Assembly: GCA_947629965.1 (NCBI GenBank)
Contig: CANRFS010000081.1
Location: forward strand, 1-6,348
Source of the DNA: an uncultured Clostridia bacterium
GTDB lineage: Bacteria > Bacillota > Clostridia > TANB77 > CAG-508
Direction of reading: 5' to 3'
Length of the DNA: 6,348 nucleotides
The translations under genes were made by a program, and so were the position numbers. The notes beneath the pieces were generated by a model. The model worked only from the letters and a program-made list of their open reading frames with translations, made no database searches and was not told the origin of the DNA. Of the stretch, positions 1 through 6,348 are shown piece by piece. The first letter of the stretch is position 1. Each line of letters opens with the position of its first letter.

Positions 1-730
1 ACATTAGAAGGAAAAGATGGATATGTAAACGGAGTAGAAATATTAAACAATGCAGGAGCAAAATACAGTGATGGAAATATGGCAGAAAGTGCAAGGTCAA
101 TAAATGTAGAAGATATAAACAGAGTAACAGGATATGACCCGACATCTTATGTATATGAGAATGAAAAACTAGGAACAATTCATTATGGAGATGAGCTGGT
201 GTTTACGCTAAAGGACGATGGTTATGTTTATGTTCGCGTTCGAGGGAAATCTGGACAAGGTGAAGAAGTAAATGCTGGTACAAAATCCTTTGAATATTGG
301 GATGAGGAATCAAAGAAGTGGTTAAAATTGTCCGACAGTAATCCATCTGTGTCGATTCCTACGTTCTTTTATTTTTACTATCCCCAGACTTTAAGCACTA
401 CAAAAAGCGAGGATAAAGTAATATGTGGGTTAATGAATTCCGAGAGTGCTTACAATTTACTTTTTGAGGATACTTCCTGGTTCGGAAATTCGCTTATCTC
501 TTACTGGCTTGCTGACACTCATGTAGGGGAGCCTACGTTTGTGGGTCCGTGTGAATACGGCCTGGGGTGCTTCTGTGTGAGAGGAGTAGCCAACGGTATG
601 GTTACTTCAGCCCCAGCTGGTTGGTTGGAGTTTTGGCGGTCTTACTATACATGGCGTCGGATATCTCCGACCTGTTTCCGTTTTGAGTCTAACTGTTTCA
701 GTATCGGATGAAGGAAATTTAAGCTTATGA
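1..730 (+). CDS. Pilin-like / surface protein with C-terminal WLA...RPV variable domain, 5'-truncated, needs +1 shift at CGG
   Basis: The frame is open from base 1, so the start lies upstream; the ATG at 79 is internal. Frame 1 is read to base 636, C637 is skipped, and reading continues from GGT 638 to the TGA at 728-730, giving 242 residues. The opening part (KDGYVNGVEILNNAGAKYS, then ARSINVEDINRVTGYD) resembles, from memory, large clostridial families of type IV pilin-like or prepilin-signal proteins. Their C-terminal domain carries a Y/W-WLA(S) motif (here SYWLAD, around residues 180-185) and ends in a (V/L)RPVVSL-like strand, here YLRPVSVLSL in the shifted frame. The unshifted frame loses this strand and stops at 709-711. 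GC content rises from about 32% over bases 1-120 to about 56% over 541-660, unlike the neighbouring genes. No N-terminal signal is visible because of the truncation. The function is unknown; surface display or adhesion is inference. The family call is moderate. Confidence 0.6.
637..640 (+). other. Candidate +1 frameshift site at CGG (TGG CGG T) in the pilin-like gene
   Basis: This is the first in-frame CGG of the gene. Skipping C637 and reading GGT as Gly brings the ribosome into the frame that encodes GVGYLRPVSVLSL, the expected conserved C-terminal strand. The new frame is only open from base 590, and frame 1 ends at 709-711, so the shift must lie between them. Family resemblance does not place it more exactly: an extra C in the CCCC run at 611-614 would also restore the frame. 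The CGG reading is preferred because the same rule explains recJ and rel. Confidence 0.55.
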
Positions 731-736
731 TTTAAT

Positions 737-969
737 ATGGAAACGATGCTAATGTTTTGCAACTTTACTTTTGATAAACAATTCTTAGAAGATGTAGGAA
801 AAGAAACCAAAAGATATTTTAAAACAGAATACAAAATTTAGGTATAATGTCTGCAAAAGTGTATATGGACGAGGAAACTCCACATATGCACTTAATTTTT
901 TTGCCTTTAGTTCACACAAAAGATAAAAAATACATTGTTTTGGAGAATTTGCTCAGAGTAATTTCCTGA
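737..969 (+). pseudogene. Remnant of MobV/Pre-type plasmid mobilisation relaxase
   Basis: Three fragments in two frames together resemble the MobV (Mob_Pre) family. Frame 2, from ATG 737 to TAG 839-841, encodes FTFDKQFLEDVGKETKRYFK, like the stretch before the conserved core. Frame 1, about 841-969, encodes SAKVYMDEETPHMHLIFLPL; DEETPHMH matches the family's HxDExTPHMH metal-binding motif, with Y in place of the first H, and is followed by VHTKDKK. Frame 2 then resumes at 947-961 with ICSE and a stop, echoing the CSEF(W) that usually follows. The N-terminus and most of the C-terminus are missing, and there is no clear ribosome binding site. None of the breaks lies at CGG, so this is ordinary decay, unlike the frameshifts in the flanking genes. 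In life such proteins nick plasmid DNA at oriT for mobilisation. The remnant is presumably inactive and marks a past plasmid or element insertion. Confidence 0.72.
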
Positions 970-1028
970 TATAACGTTTAATATACAAAAAGTTATCAAA
1001 ACCCCTTTTAAAAAAAAACAAAAAGATA

Positions 1029-1034
1029 TATAAT
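1029..1034 (+). promoter_or_regulatory. Possible -10 box upstream of recJ
   Basis: TATAAT lies 31 bases before the recJ ATG, after the mobilisation remnant. No convincing -35 hexamer lies 16-18 bases upstream; that region is an A tract (1010-1018) preceded by TTTT, which could act as an UP-like or curved element. In AT-rich DNA such a hexamer can occur by chance. The rest of 970-1054 holds only a weak imperfect inverted repeat (TGATATAAC at 967-975 against GTTATCA at 992-998) and no convincing terminator. Confidence 0.35.
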
Positions 1035-1054
1035 TATTACAAATGTGTATTTTT

Positions 1055-1060
1055 AGGGAG
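1055..1060 (+). promoter_or_regulatory. Ribosome binding site of recJ
   Basis: AGGGAG ends five bases before ATG 1066 and fixes that start. No comparable site precedes the internal ATG at 1604, which supports reading recJ as one gene rather than two. Confidence 0.75.
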
Positions 1061-1065
1061 AATTT

Positions 1066-2755
1066 ATGAATAAAAAATGGGAATATTACGAATCAGATAA
1101 TGAGAAAATAGAGGAAATATCAAAAAAATTTAATATATCTAACTTGCTTGCAAAAATTTTAGTAAATAGAAATATATTAGATTCTGAAAAAATAAAAGTA
1201 TTTTTAAATCCAACTAGAAACGATTTTTATAATCCTTTTTTAATGCCAGATATGGAAATTGCAGTAAATAGAATAATTAAGGCAATAGAAAGTAATGAAA
1301 AAGTAATAATATACGGAGATTATGATGTAGATGGAATCACTAGTACAACTGTGCTAAAAAAATATTTAGCTGAAAGGGGATTAGAGGTAGATTATTATAT
1401 TCCAAATAGATTAGAAGAAGGTTATGGATTAAACAAAGAAGCTATTCAAGAAATAATTGATAAAAAATATACGTTAATTATAACTGTAGACTGTGGAATA
1501 TCTGGAATAGAAGAAGTAGAAATTTGCAATAGAAATAAAATTGATACTATTATAACAGATCATCACGAGCAACTAGAAGAATTGCCTAAGGCAATGGCTG
1601 TAATTGATGCAAAAAGAAAAGATAATGAGTATCCATTTAGAGGACTTGCAGGTTGCCGGAGTTGTCTTTAAATTAATTCAAGCAATATCTATAAAATTGG
1701 GATTAGATGATAAAGAATATTTAAAATATTTAGATATTGTATGTGTTGGTACAATATCTGATATAGTGCCTTTAGTTGATGAAAATAGAGTTATTGCAAA
1801 ATTAGGGCTAAAATTAATTGCACAAACTAAAAATATAGGTCTTAAAACTATTATAATGGATTCAGGATATAAAAATATTGATTCTACTACAATTTCTTTT
1901 GGAGTGGCACCTAGAATAAATGCTTGTGGTAGAATGGGTTTTCAAAATGAAGCCTTAAAGTTATTTTTAACAAATAATATACAAGAAGCAAGGGAAATTA
2001 CAGCTAAATTAAATAAATATAATAGTCAAAGGCAGTTTAAAGAAAAAGAAATTTTTGAACAGGCGATTTTAAAACTAGAAAAAGAAGATGTAAATAAATT
2101 AAACAGTATCGTTCTTTGCGGAGATAATTGGCATCATGGTGTAATTGGAATAGTTGCATCAAAAATAGCAGAAAAATTTTTTAAACCAACTATACTCATA
2201 TGTTTTGAAGGCGATATAGGAAAAGGCTCAGGAAGAAGTCTTCCAGGATTTGACTTACATGGAGCTCTGGTTAATTCTAGTGAATACCTAGAAAAATATG
2301 GTGGACATGAAATGGCTGTAGGAGTATCTCTAAAAAAAGAAAATTACGACAAATTTAAGAAAAAATTTGAAGAAATTGCAATTTCACAAAATATAAAAGA
2401 TATTGTCCCAGTTATTATGATAGATGGAATAATTACTTCAAAAGATATAAATAAAGAGACAGTTCAAGAAATTCAAAAACTAGAACCATTTGGAGAAAAA
2501 AACAAAATGCCAATTTTTGTATATAAAAATTTAAAAATAGATTCTATAAGAGCATTATCAGAAGGAAAACATTTAAAACTAACATTAAAAGATGATAATT
2601 TATTAATAAATGCCATAGGATTTAATTTAGGACATTTGTCCGAAGAATATACAATTGGAGATAAAGTAGATATTGCAGGAATGTTAGAAATAAATAATTT
2701 TGGAAATCAAGAGTTAGTACAAATTAATATTAAAGATATTATGAAATCTATATAA
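1066..2755 (+). CDS. recJ: Single-stranded-DNA-specific exonuclease RecJ (needs +1 shift at CGG 1657)
   Basis: RecJ degrades single-stranded DNA 5' to 3' in recombination and mismatch or base-excision repair, using Mn/Mg in a DHH phosphoesterase core. The joined product is 562 residues, within the usual bacterial RecJ range. DHH-domain motifs are YGDYDVDG (83-90), VDCG (D142), DHH (165-167) and GTISDIVPL (D232). The DHHA1 domain has HHGVIGIVASK (from H356), GKGSGRS (385-391) and GGHEMAVG (H414). A C-terminal OB-like part carries LEPFGEKNKMPIF. As written, frame 1 stops at 1669-1671, just after GLAGC (residue 197), and the next frame carries GVVFKLIQ. Skipping C1657 gives GLAGCGVVFKL, matching the family's GLAGxGVxFKL with no gain or loss of residues. 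All catalytic motifs on both sides are intact and codon use is unchanged, so this does not look like a decaying gene. It is the first gene of the recJ-rel-MBL-hisS run, with 15 bases to rel. Confidence 0.93.
1657..1660 (+). other. Candidate +1 frameshift site at CGG (TGC CGG A) in recJ
   Basis: Frame 1 is needed through GLAG (ending 1653) and frame 2 from the Gly-Val-Val codons starting at 1658, so the extra base lies within about 1653-1657. Skipping the C of CGG and reading GGA restores the conserved Gly. An inserted T at 1653-1654 (giving GLAGAGVV) would fit equally well as a sequencing error. This CGG is the only in-frame one in recJ; CGG at 1314-1316 (TAC GGA) and 2119-2121 (TGC GGA) is out of frame and harmless. 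Confidence 0.72.
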
Positions 2756-2770
2756 GTGTGAGGTAAAAAT

Positions 2771-4973
2771 ATGCAAAATGAAGAAGAAGTTACAATAGAA
2801 AATCTGATAAAAAAAATGAAGAGAAATAATCCTAAATCAAATACTGAATTAATAATGAAAGCATATAACTATGCAAAGAAAAGTCATGAAGGACAAAAAA
2901 GAATGTCTGGTGAGGAATATATTGTGCATCCATTGTCAGTTGCATATATTTTAGCTGATTTGAGATTAGATGATAGTACAATTGCATCAGCATTTCTTCA
3001 TGATGTTGTAGAAGATACAAAAATTACTCATGAAGATATAGTAAATGAATTTGGAGAAGAAATTGCAGAAATGGTAGAAGGTGTTACAAAACTTCGGAAA
3101 AATTCAGTACATTAGTATAGAGGAGCAACAAGTAGAAAATTATAGAAAAATGTTTCTTGCAATGGGTAAAGATATAAGAGTTATACTTATAAAACTTGCA
3201 GATAGACTTCATAACATGAGAACACTTAAATATTTAAAAAGAGACAGGCAAATAGCAAATGCAAAAGAAACAATGGATTTGTATGCACCACTTGCAAACA
3301 GATTAGGTATATATTCTTTAAAATGGGAATTAGAAGATTTAGCATTTAGATATCTTAATCCAGAAGAATATAGAGAATTAGTAGAAGGTATAGAAAAGAA
3401 AAGAGAAGAACGTTTAGAGTTTATAGAAAAAATAATGGACGAAATAAGAACTGCATTAAAAAAAGAAAAAATAGATGCAGAAATAACAGGAAGAGCAAAA
3501 CATTTATATAGTATTTATAGAAAAATGAAAAGAGATAATATAACACTTGACCAAGTATACGATTTATTTGCATTAAGAATAATTGTAAACTCTGTAAAAG
3601 ACTGTTATGCAGCACTTGGAGTAGTGCATGATTTATATACACCTATGCCAGGACGTTTTAAAGATTATATAGCTGTACCAAAGCCAAATATGTATCAGTC
3701 AATACATACAACACTTTTAGGACCAAATGGAACTCCATTTGAAGTGCAAGTACGTACATGGGACATGCACCAAGTGGCAGAATTTGGTATCGCTGCACAC
3801 TGGGCATATAAAGAAGCAAACAATAAAACGGGAAAAAAATCAAATGTTGTAGTAACAGATGATAAACTAGCGTGGCTTAGAGAAACATTAGAGTGGCAAA
3901 AAGATATGCAAGATCCTGGAGAGTTCTTAAAAACACTAAAAACAGAACTTTTTGAAGATGAGGTATATGTATTTACACCAAGAGGAGAAATAAAAACACT
4001 TCCAAGAGATTCAACTCCAATTGATTTTGCTTATTCTATACACGCAGAAGTAGGTCATAAAATGGTAGGCTGTAAAATAAACAGCAAAATGATGCCAATA
4101 GTCACAAAACTAAAAACTGGCGATATTGTAGAGATAATAACATCAGATACTGCAAAAGGACCTAGTAGAGACTGGCTTAAATTTGTAAAAAGTTCAAGTG
4201 CAAAAACAAAAATCTCACAATGGTTTAAAAAAACAGAAAGAGAAGAAAATATTGTAAGAGGAAAAGAAACTATTGATAGAGAAATAAAAAGAATAGGCAT
4301 GCAACATAGCGATTTATTTAAACCAGAATGGATAAATAGTGTACTTGAAAGATATCATTATTCAAGTACAGATGATATGTTTGCAAGTATTGGATTTGGA
4401 GCAATATCTCCAGGTAAAGTAATAGCAAGGCTATTAGAGGAATATAAAAAAGAACATGAAGAGGTTTTGATAGAAGAAAAACTTAAAGAACTAACAAACA
4501 AAAGAACAGCAGTTAAAAAACCACCAAAATCAGGCGTAATAGTTAAAGGAATAGATAATTGTTTAGTTAAATTTTCTAGATGCTGTAACCCAGTTCCAGG
4601 TGATGATATAATAGGATATATTACAAAAGGAAGAGGAGTATCTATTCATAGAACAGACTGTGTAAATGTGCAAAATTTACTCCAAGATGAGAACAGAATA
4701 ATTGATGTAGCATGGTATAATGATAAAGCACAAGGATCGTATAATGTTGATATAGAAATATTATCAAATGATAGAACAGGTCTTTTATCTGATATTGTAA
4801 AAGAAATAACTGCTCAAAAAATAAATATAATGGGTGTTAATACCAAAACTAGCAAAGAAAGAATTGCTACAATTGAAGTTACATTAGAGGTAGAGAATGT
4901 TGAGCAATTATCAAAAGTTATAAAAGCAATTAGAAAAGTTGATAGTGTATATGAGGTAAAAAGAAAGAAATAA
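2771..4973 (+). CDS. rel: Bifunctional (p)ppGpp synthetase/hydrolase Rel (needs +1 shift at CGG 3095)
   Basis: This is the stringent-response enzyme: it makes (p)ppGpp from ATP and GTP/GDP on stalled ribosomes and hydrolyses it. The joined product is 733 residues, the normal full length. Domains in order: HD hydrolase (about 20-200) with H53, HD at 77-78 (FLHDVVEDT) and DRLHNMRTL; synthetase (about 240-360) with the RFKD signature at 295-298, typical of bifunctional Rel rather than synthetase-only RelA, plus QVRTWDMHQVAEFGIAAHW; TGS (DEVYVFTPRGEIKTLP onward); helical region; zinc-finger/RIS region with C604, C605, H626 and C630; and a C-terminal ACT domain from about 658. GAGG at 2760-2763 sits seven bases before ATG 2771. 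Unshifted translation ends at TAG 3113-3115 after 114 residues, inside the HD domain between the HD motif and DRLHN. Skipping C3095 gives VTKLGKIQYIS, the family sequence. The GTG at 3081 opening the downstream frame has no ribosome binding site, so a separate synthetase-only gene is unlikely. MBL follows after 12 bases. Confidence 0.93.
3095..3098 (+). other. Candidate +1 frameshift site at CGG (CTT CGG A) in rel
   Basis: Frame is required in one phase through VTKL (L codon 3092-3094) and in the next phase from the conserved Gly (GGA 3096-3098), so the extra base lies within about 3092-3095. Dropping C3095 gives VTKLGKIQY exactly. The extra C does not extend a homopolymer. This is the only in-frame CGG in rel; ACG GGA at 3828-3833 contains an out-of-frame CGG without effect. 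Confidence 0.75.
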
Positions 4974-4985
4974 GGAAGGATACAA

Positions 4986-5633
4986 ATGATATTAAAAAGA
5001 ATTAAACTAGAATTACCAATGGTAGGAGAAACAAATTGCTATATTGTTCAAGATGAAAAAACTAAAGAGGCAGTAGTTATTGATCCAGGTGGAGAAGTAG
5101 ATAAAATTTTAGATATGTTAAATACTTTAAAAGCAAATGTAAAATACATAATTCTTACACATTGTCACGGAGATCATATATCAGGGGCAAATGAATTAAA
5201 GGAAAAAACTGGAGGGAAGGTTCTAATTCATAGAGATGATGAACCTGGACTAAAAGATCCAGATGTTAATTTATCAGAATACATTGGACTAGGTGTGATA
5301 AAAGTAGAAGCAGATTCTAGATTAAATGACAATGATTTAATACATGTAGGAGATATAGAATTTAAAATTATTCATACACCTGGACATACACAAGGTGGAA
5401 TTTGTTTATATATAGAAAAAGAAAAAATACTTTTTTCAGGAGATACAATGTTTAGAGGTACATGGGGAAGAACTGATTTACCTACAGGAAGTCTTGAATC
5501 AATTATGGATTCTATAACAAATAGAATTATGCCACTTCCAGAAGATATAATAGTATACCCAGGACATGGAAACTATACAATGTTAAAAGAAGAAAAACCA
5601 ATATATTTAGAATTAAAACCAAAAGAATATTAA
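4986..5633 (+). CDS. MBL-fold metallo-hydrolase, glyoxalase II-like (YcbL-type)
   Basis: This 215-residue, single-domain metallo-beta-lactamase-fold protein has a complete binuclear metal site: THCHGDHISG (H59, H61, D63, H64), HTPGHT (H130, H134), FSGDTMF (D153) and YPGHG (H194). The small size and the motif FRGTWGRTDL match the short glyoxalase II-like / YcbL group, which lacks the long C-terminal substrate domain of true GloB. The natural substrate of this group is often unclear; a thioester or similar hydrolase activity is inference. It is cytoplasmic, with no signal peptide. AGGAAGGA at 4973-4980 lies five bases before ATG 4986 and overlaps the end of the rel stop codon. A gene of this type between rel and hisS is common in Firmicutes and is probably co-transcribed with them. 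It contains no in-frame CGG and no frame disturbance. Confidence 0.9.
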   Translation: MILKRIKLELPMVGETNCYIVQDEKTKEAVVIDPGGEVDKILDMLNTLKANVKYIILTHCHGDHISGANELKEKTGGKVLIHRDDEPGLKDPDVNLSEYIGLGVIKVEADSRLNDNDLIHVGDIEFKIIHTPGHTQGGICLYIEKEKILFSGDTMFRGTWGRTDLPTGSLESIMDSITNRIMPLPEDIIVYPGHGNYTMLKEEKPIYLELKPKEY

Positions 5634-5651
5634 GAGAGAGGAGAAATATTT

Positions 5652-6348
5652 ATGAATAAAGTACAACCAAAAACATTATCAGGGTTTATGGAACTGCTTC
5701 CAAACGAACAAGTTCTATTTAACCAAATGATAGATAAAATAAGAAGTTCATACGAAAAATTTGGATTTCTTCCAATAGACACACCAGTAATAGAAGCATC
5801 AGAAGTTTTACTTGCAAAAGCTGGTGGAGAAACGGAAAAGCAATTATATAGTTTTACAAAGGGAGATAGCAGTCTAACCTTAAGATTTGATTTAACAGTT
5901 CCACTTGCAAAATATGTAGCAGAATATTATAACCAAATAACATTTCCATTTAGAAGATATCAAATTGGAAAAGTATACAGAGGAGAAAGAGCACAACGTG
6001 GAAGATTTCGTGAGTTTTATCAATGCGATATTGACATAATAGGAGACGAAAAATTAAACATAATAAATGATGCAGAGATACCAGCAGTAATGTACGAAAC
6101 CTTTAAAAATTTAGGATTAGAAAACTTTACAATACACATAAATAATAGAAAAATATTAAACGGATTATTTGAAGCAGTAAATGAAAAAGAAAAGTCAGTA
6201 GAAATAATGAGAACTATAGATAAAATAGACAAAATAGGAAAAGACACGGTAGTTGCAATATTTAAAGATGACTATAATATGAAAGAAGAAAGCATAAATA
6301 AAATAGTTGAGTTTATAGAAATAACAGGAACAACTGATGAAAAATTAG
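5652..6348 (+). CDS. hisS: Histidyl-tRNA synthetase, 3'-truncated by window end
   Basis: This class II aminoacyl-tRNA synthetase charges tRNA-His. The frame is open from ATG 5652 to the window edge (232 complete codons; the TAG at 6346-6348 is out of frame). The start follows AGAGGAG at 5637-5643. The N-terminus, TLSGFMELLPNEQ, then FGFLPIDTPVIE (about 37-48, motif 1 region) and TLRFDLTVPLAKY (76-88), lead to motif 2: FRRYQIGKVYRGERAQRGRF (100-119) followed by REFYQCDIDIIG (120-131). These are characteristic of HisRS. The histidine-specific loop (LVRGLDYYTG-like), motif 3 and the anticodon-binding domain would lie beyond the window, since the family is about 420 residues long. It is the last visible gene of the run, 18 bases after the MBL gene. 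It contains no in-frame CGG; arginine is encoded by AGA and CGT. Confidence 0.95.
   Translation, partial: MNKVQPKTLSGFMELLPNEQVLFNQMIDKIRSSYEKFGFLPIDTPVIEASEVLLAKAGGETEKQLYSFTKGDSSLTLRFDLTVPLAKYVAEYYNQITFPFRRYQIGKVYRGERAQRGRFREFYQCDIDIIGDEKLNIINDAEIPAVMYETFKNLGLENFTIHINNRKILNGLFEAVNEKEKSVEIMRTIDKIDKIGKDTVVAIFKDDYNMKEESINKIVEFIEITGTTDEKL

Noticed and set aside
611..614. Extra C in the CCCC run as the sole cause of the pilin-like frameshift
   Set aside because: It cannot be excluded for this gene, but it would not explain recJ and rel, where no such run exists. Kept as an alternative, not the preferred call.
637..639. Simple codon reassignment of CGG to another amino acid
   Set aside because: Reassignment would keep the frame. 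Here the frame must change by one base at each CGG for the conserved downstream sequence to be read.
180..730. Diversity-generating retroelement target
   Set aside because: The variable-domain look is suggestive, but no template repeat, reverse transcriptase or adenine-biased variable repeat is visible in the window.
967..998. Rho-independent terminator after the mobilisation remnant
   Set aside because: The inverted repeat is short, AT-rich and imperfect, with a 16-base loop and no following T tract.
1654..1660. prfB-like programmed frameshift (Shine-Dalgarno plus slippery CTT TGA) at the shift sites
   Set aside because: There is no in-frame stop at the shift point and no consistent upstream Shine-Dalgarno-like stimulator. 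P-site codons differ between the three cases, so only CGG is shared.
1604..2755. Second recJ frame as an independent gene starting at ATG 1604
   Set aside because: There is no ribosome binding site, the first residues (MMQKEKIMSIHLED) are out-of-phase translation of recJ, and the conserved sequence begins only at GVVFKL after the shift.
3421..3642. Antisense open frames (for example 3421-3642, 3658-3843, 4055-4300, 6020-6247 and 607-834 on the - strand)
   Set aside because: They are low-complexity mirror frames of AT-rich coding sequence, with no recognisable domains and strong genes on the opposite strand.
3081..4973. Separate synthetase-only gene starting at GTG 3081
   Set aside because: It lacks a ribosome binding site and starts inside the HD domain; joining at CGG gives a normal-length Rel with the complete HD motif set.
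6346..6348. TAG at the window end as a hisS stop
   Set aside because: It is out of frame with ATG 5652 (the in-frame codon is TTA at 6345-6347), so hisS simply runs off the window.

Overview
The window looks like chromosomal DNA of an AT-rich, low-GC Firmicute, probably an uncultivated gut-type clostridial lineage. The reasons are A/T-ending codons, AGA as the main arginine codon, strong AGGAG-type ribosome binding sites, and the order recJ - rel - metallo-beta-lactamase-fold gene - hisS, a familiar Firmicutes neighbourhood that here lacks the often-present apt and dtd genes. No taxon can be fixed from the sequence alone.

Layout, all on the + strand. (1) 1-730: the 3' part of a pilin-like or surface-protein gene ending in a variable WLA...RPV-type domain. 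Its last ~500 bases are far richer in GC than anything else here. (2) 737-969: a decayed remnant of a MobV/Pre-type plasmid mobilisation relaxase, marking the edge of an accessory segment. (3) 970-1065: a short AT-rich spacer with a possible -10 box and the recJ ribosome binding site. (4) 1066-6348: a tight operon-like run of recJ (single-strand exonuclease), rel (bifunctional (p)ppGpp synthetase/hydrolase), an MBL-fold hydrolase of the glyoxalase II-like type, and the first 232 codons of hisS, which runs off the window. Gaps between these genes are 12-18 bases.

The main observation is a shared frame anomaly. The pilin-like gene, recJ and rel each need a +1 shift to give a family-typical protein. 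In each case the shift falls at an in-frame CGG codon: the C is skipped and the next three bases (GGA, GGA, GGT) are read as glycine. Across about 1,980 codons of reconstructed reading frame, these are the only three in-frame CGG codons I found. Thirteen other CGG trinucleotides lie out of frame in the same genes and disturb nothing. The other arginine codons CGT, CGA, CGC, AGA and AGG are used normally. This fits an organism in which CGG no longer encodes arginine and instead triggers +1 frameshifting or four-base (CGGN) decoding as glycine. The main rival explanation is three independent sequencing or assembly insertions of a C before a Gly codon. The shifts in recJ and rel are localised to about four bases; the one in the pilin-like gene is localised less well.
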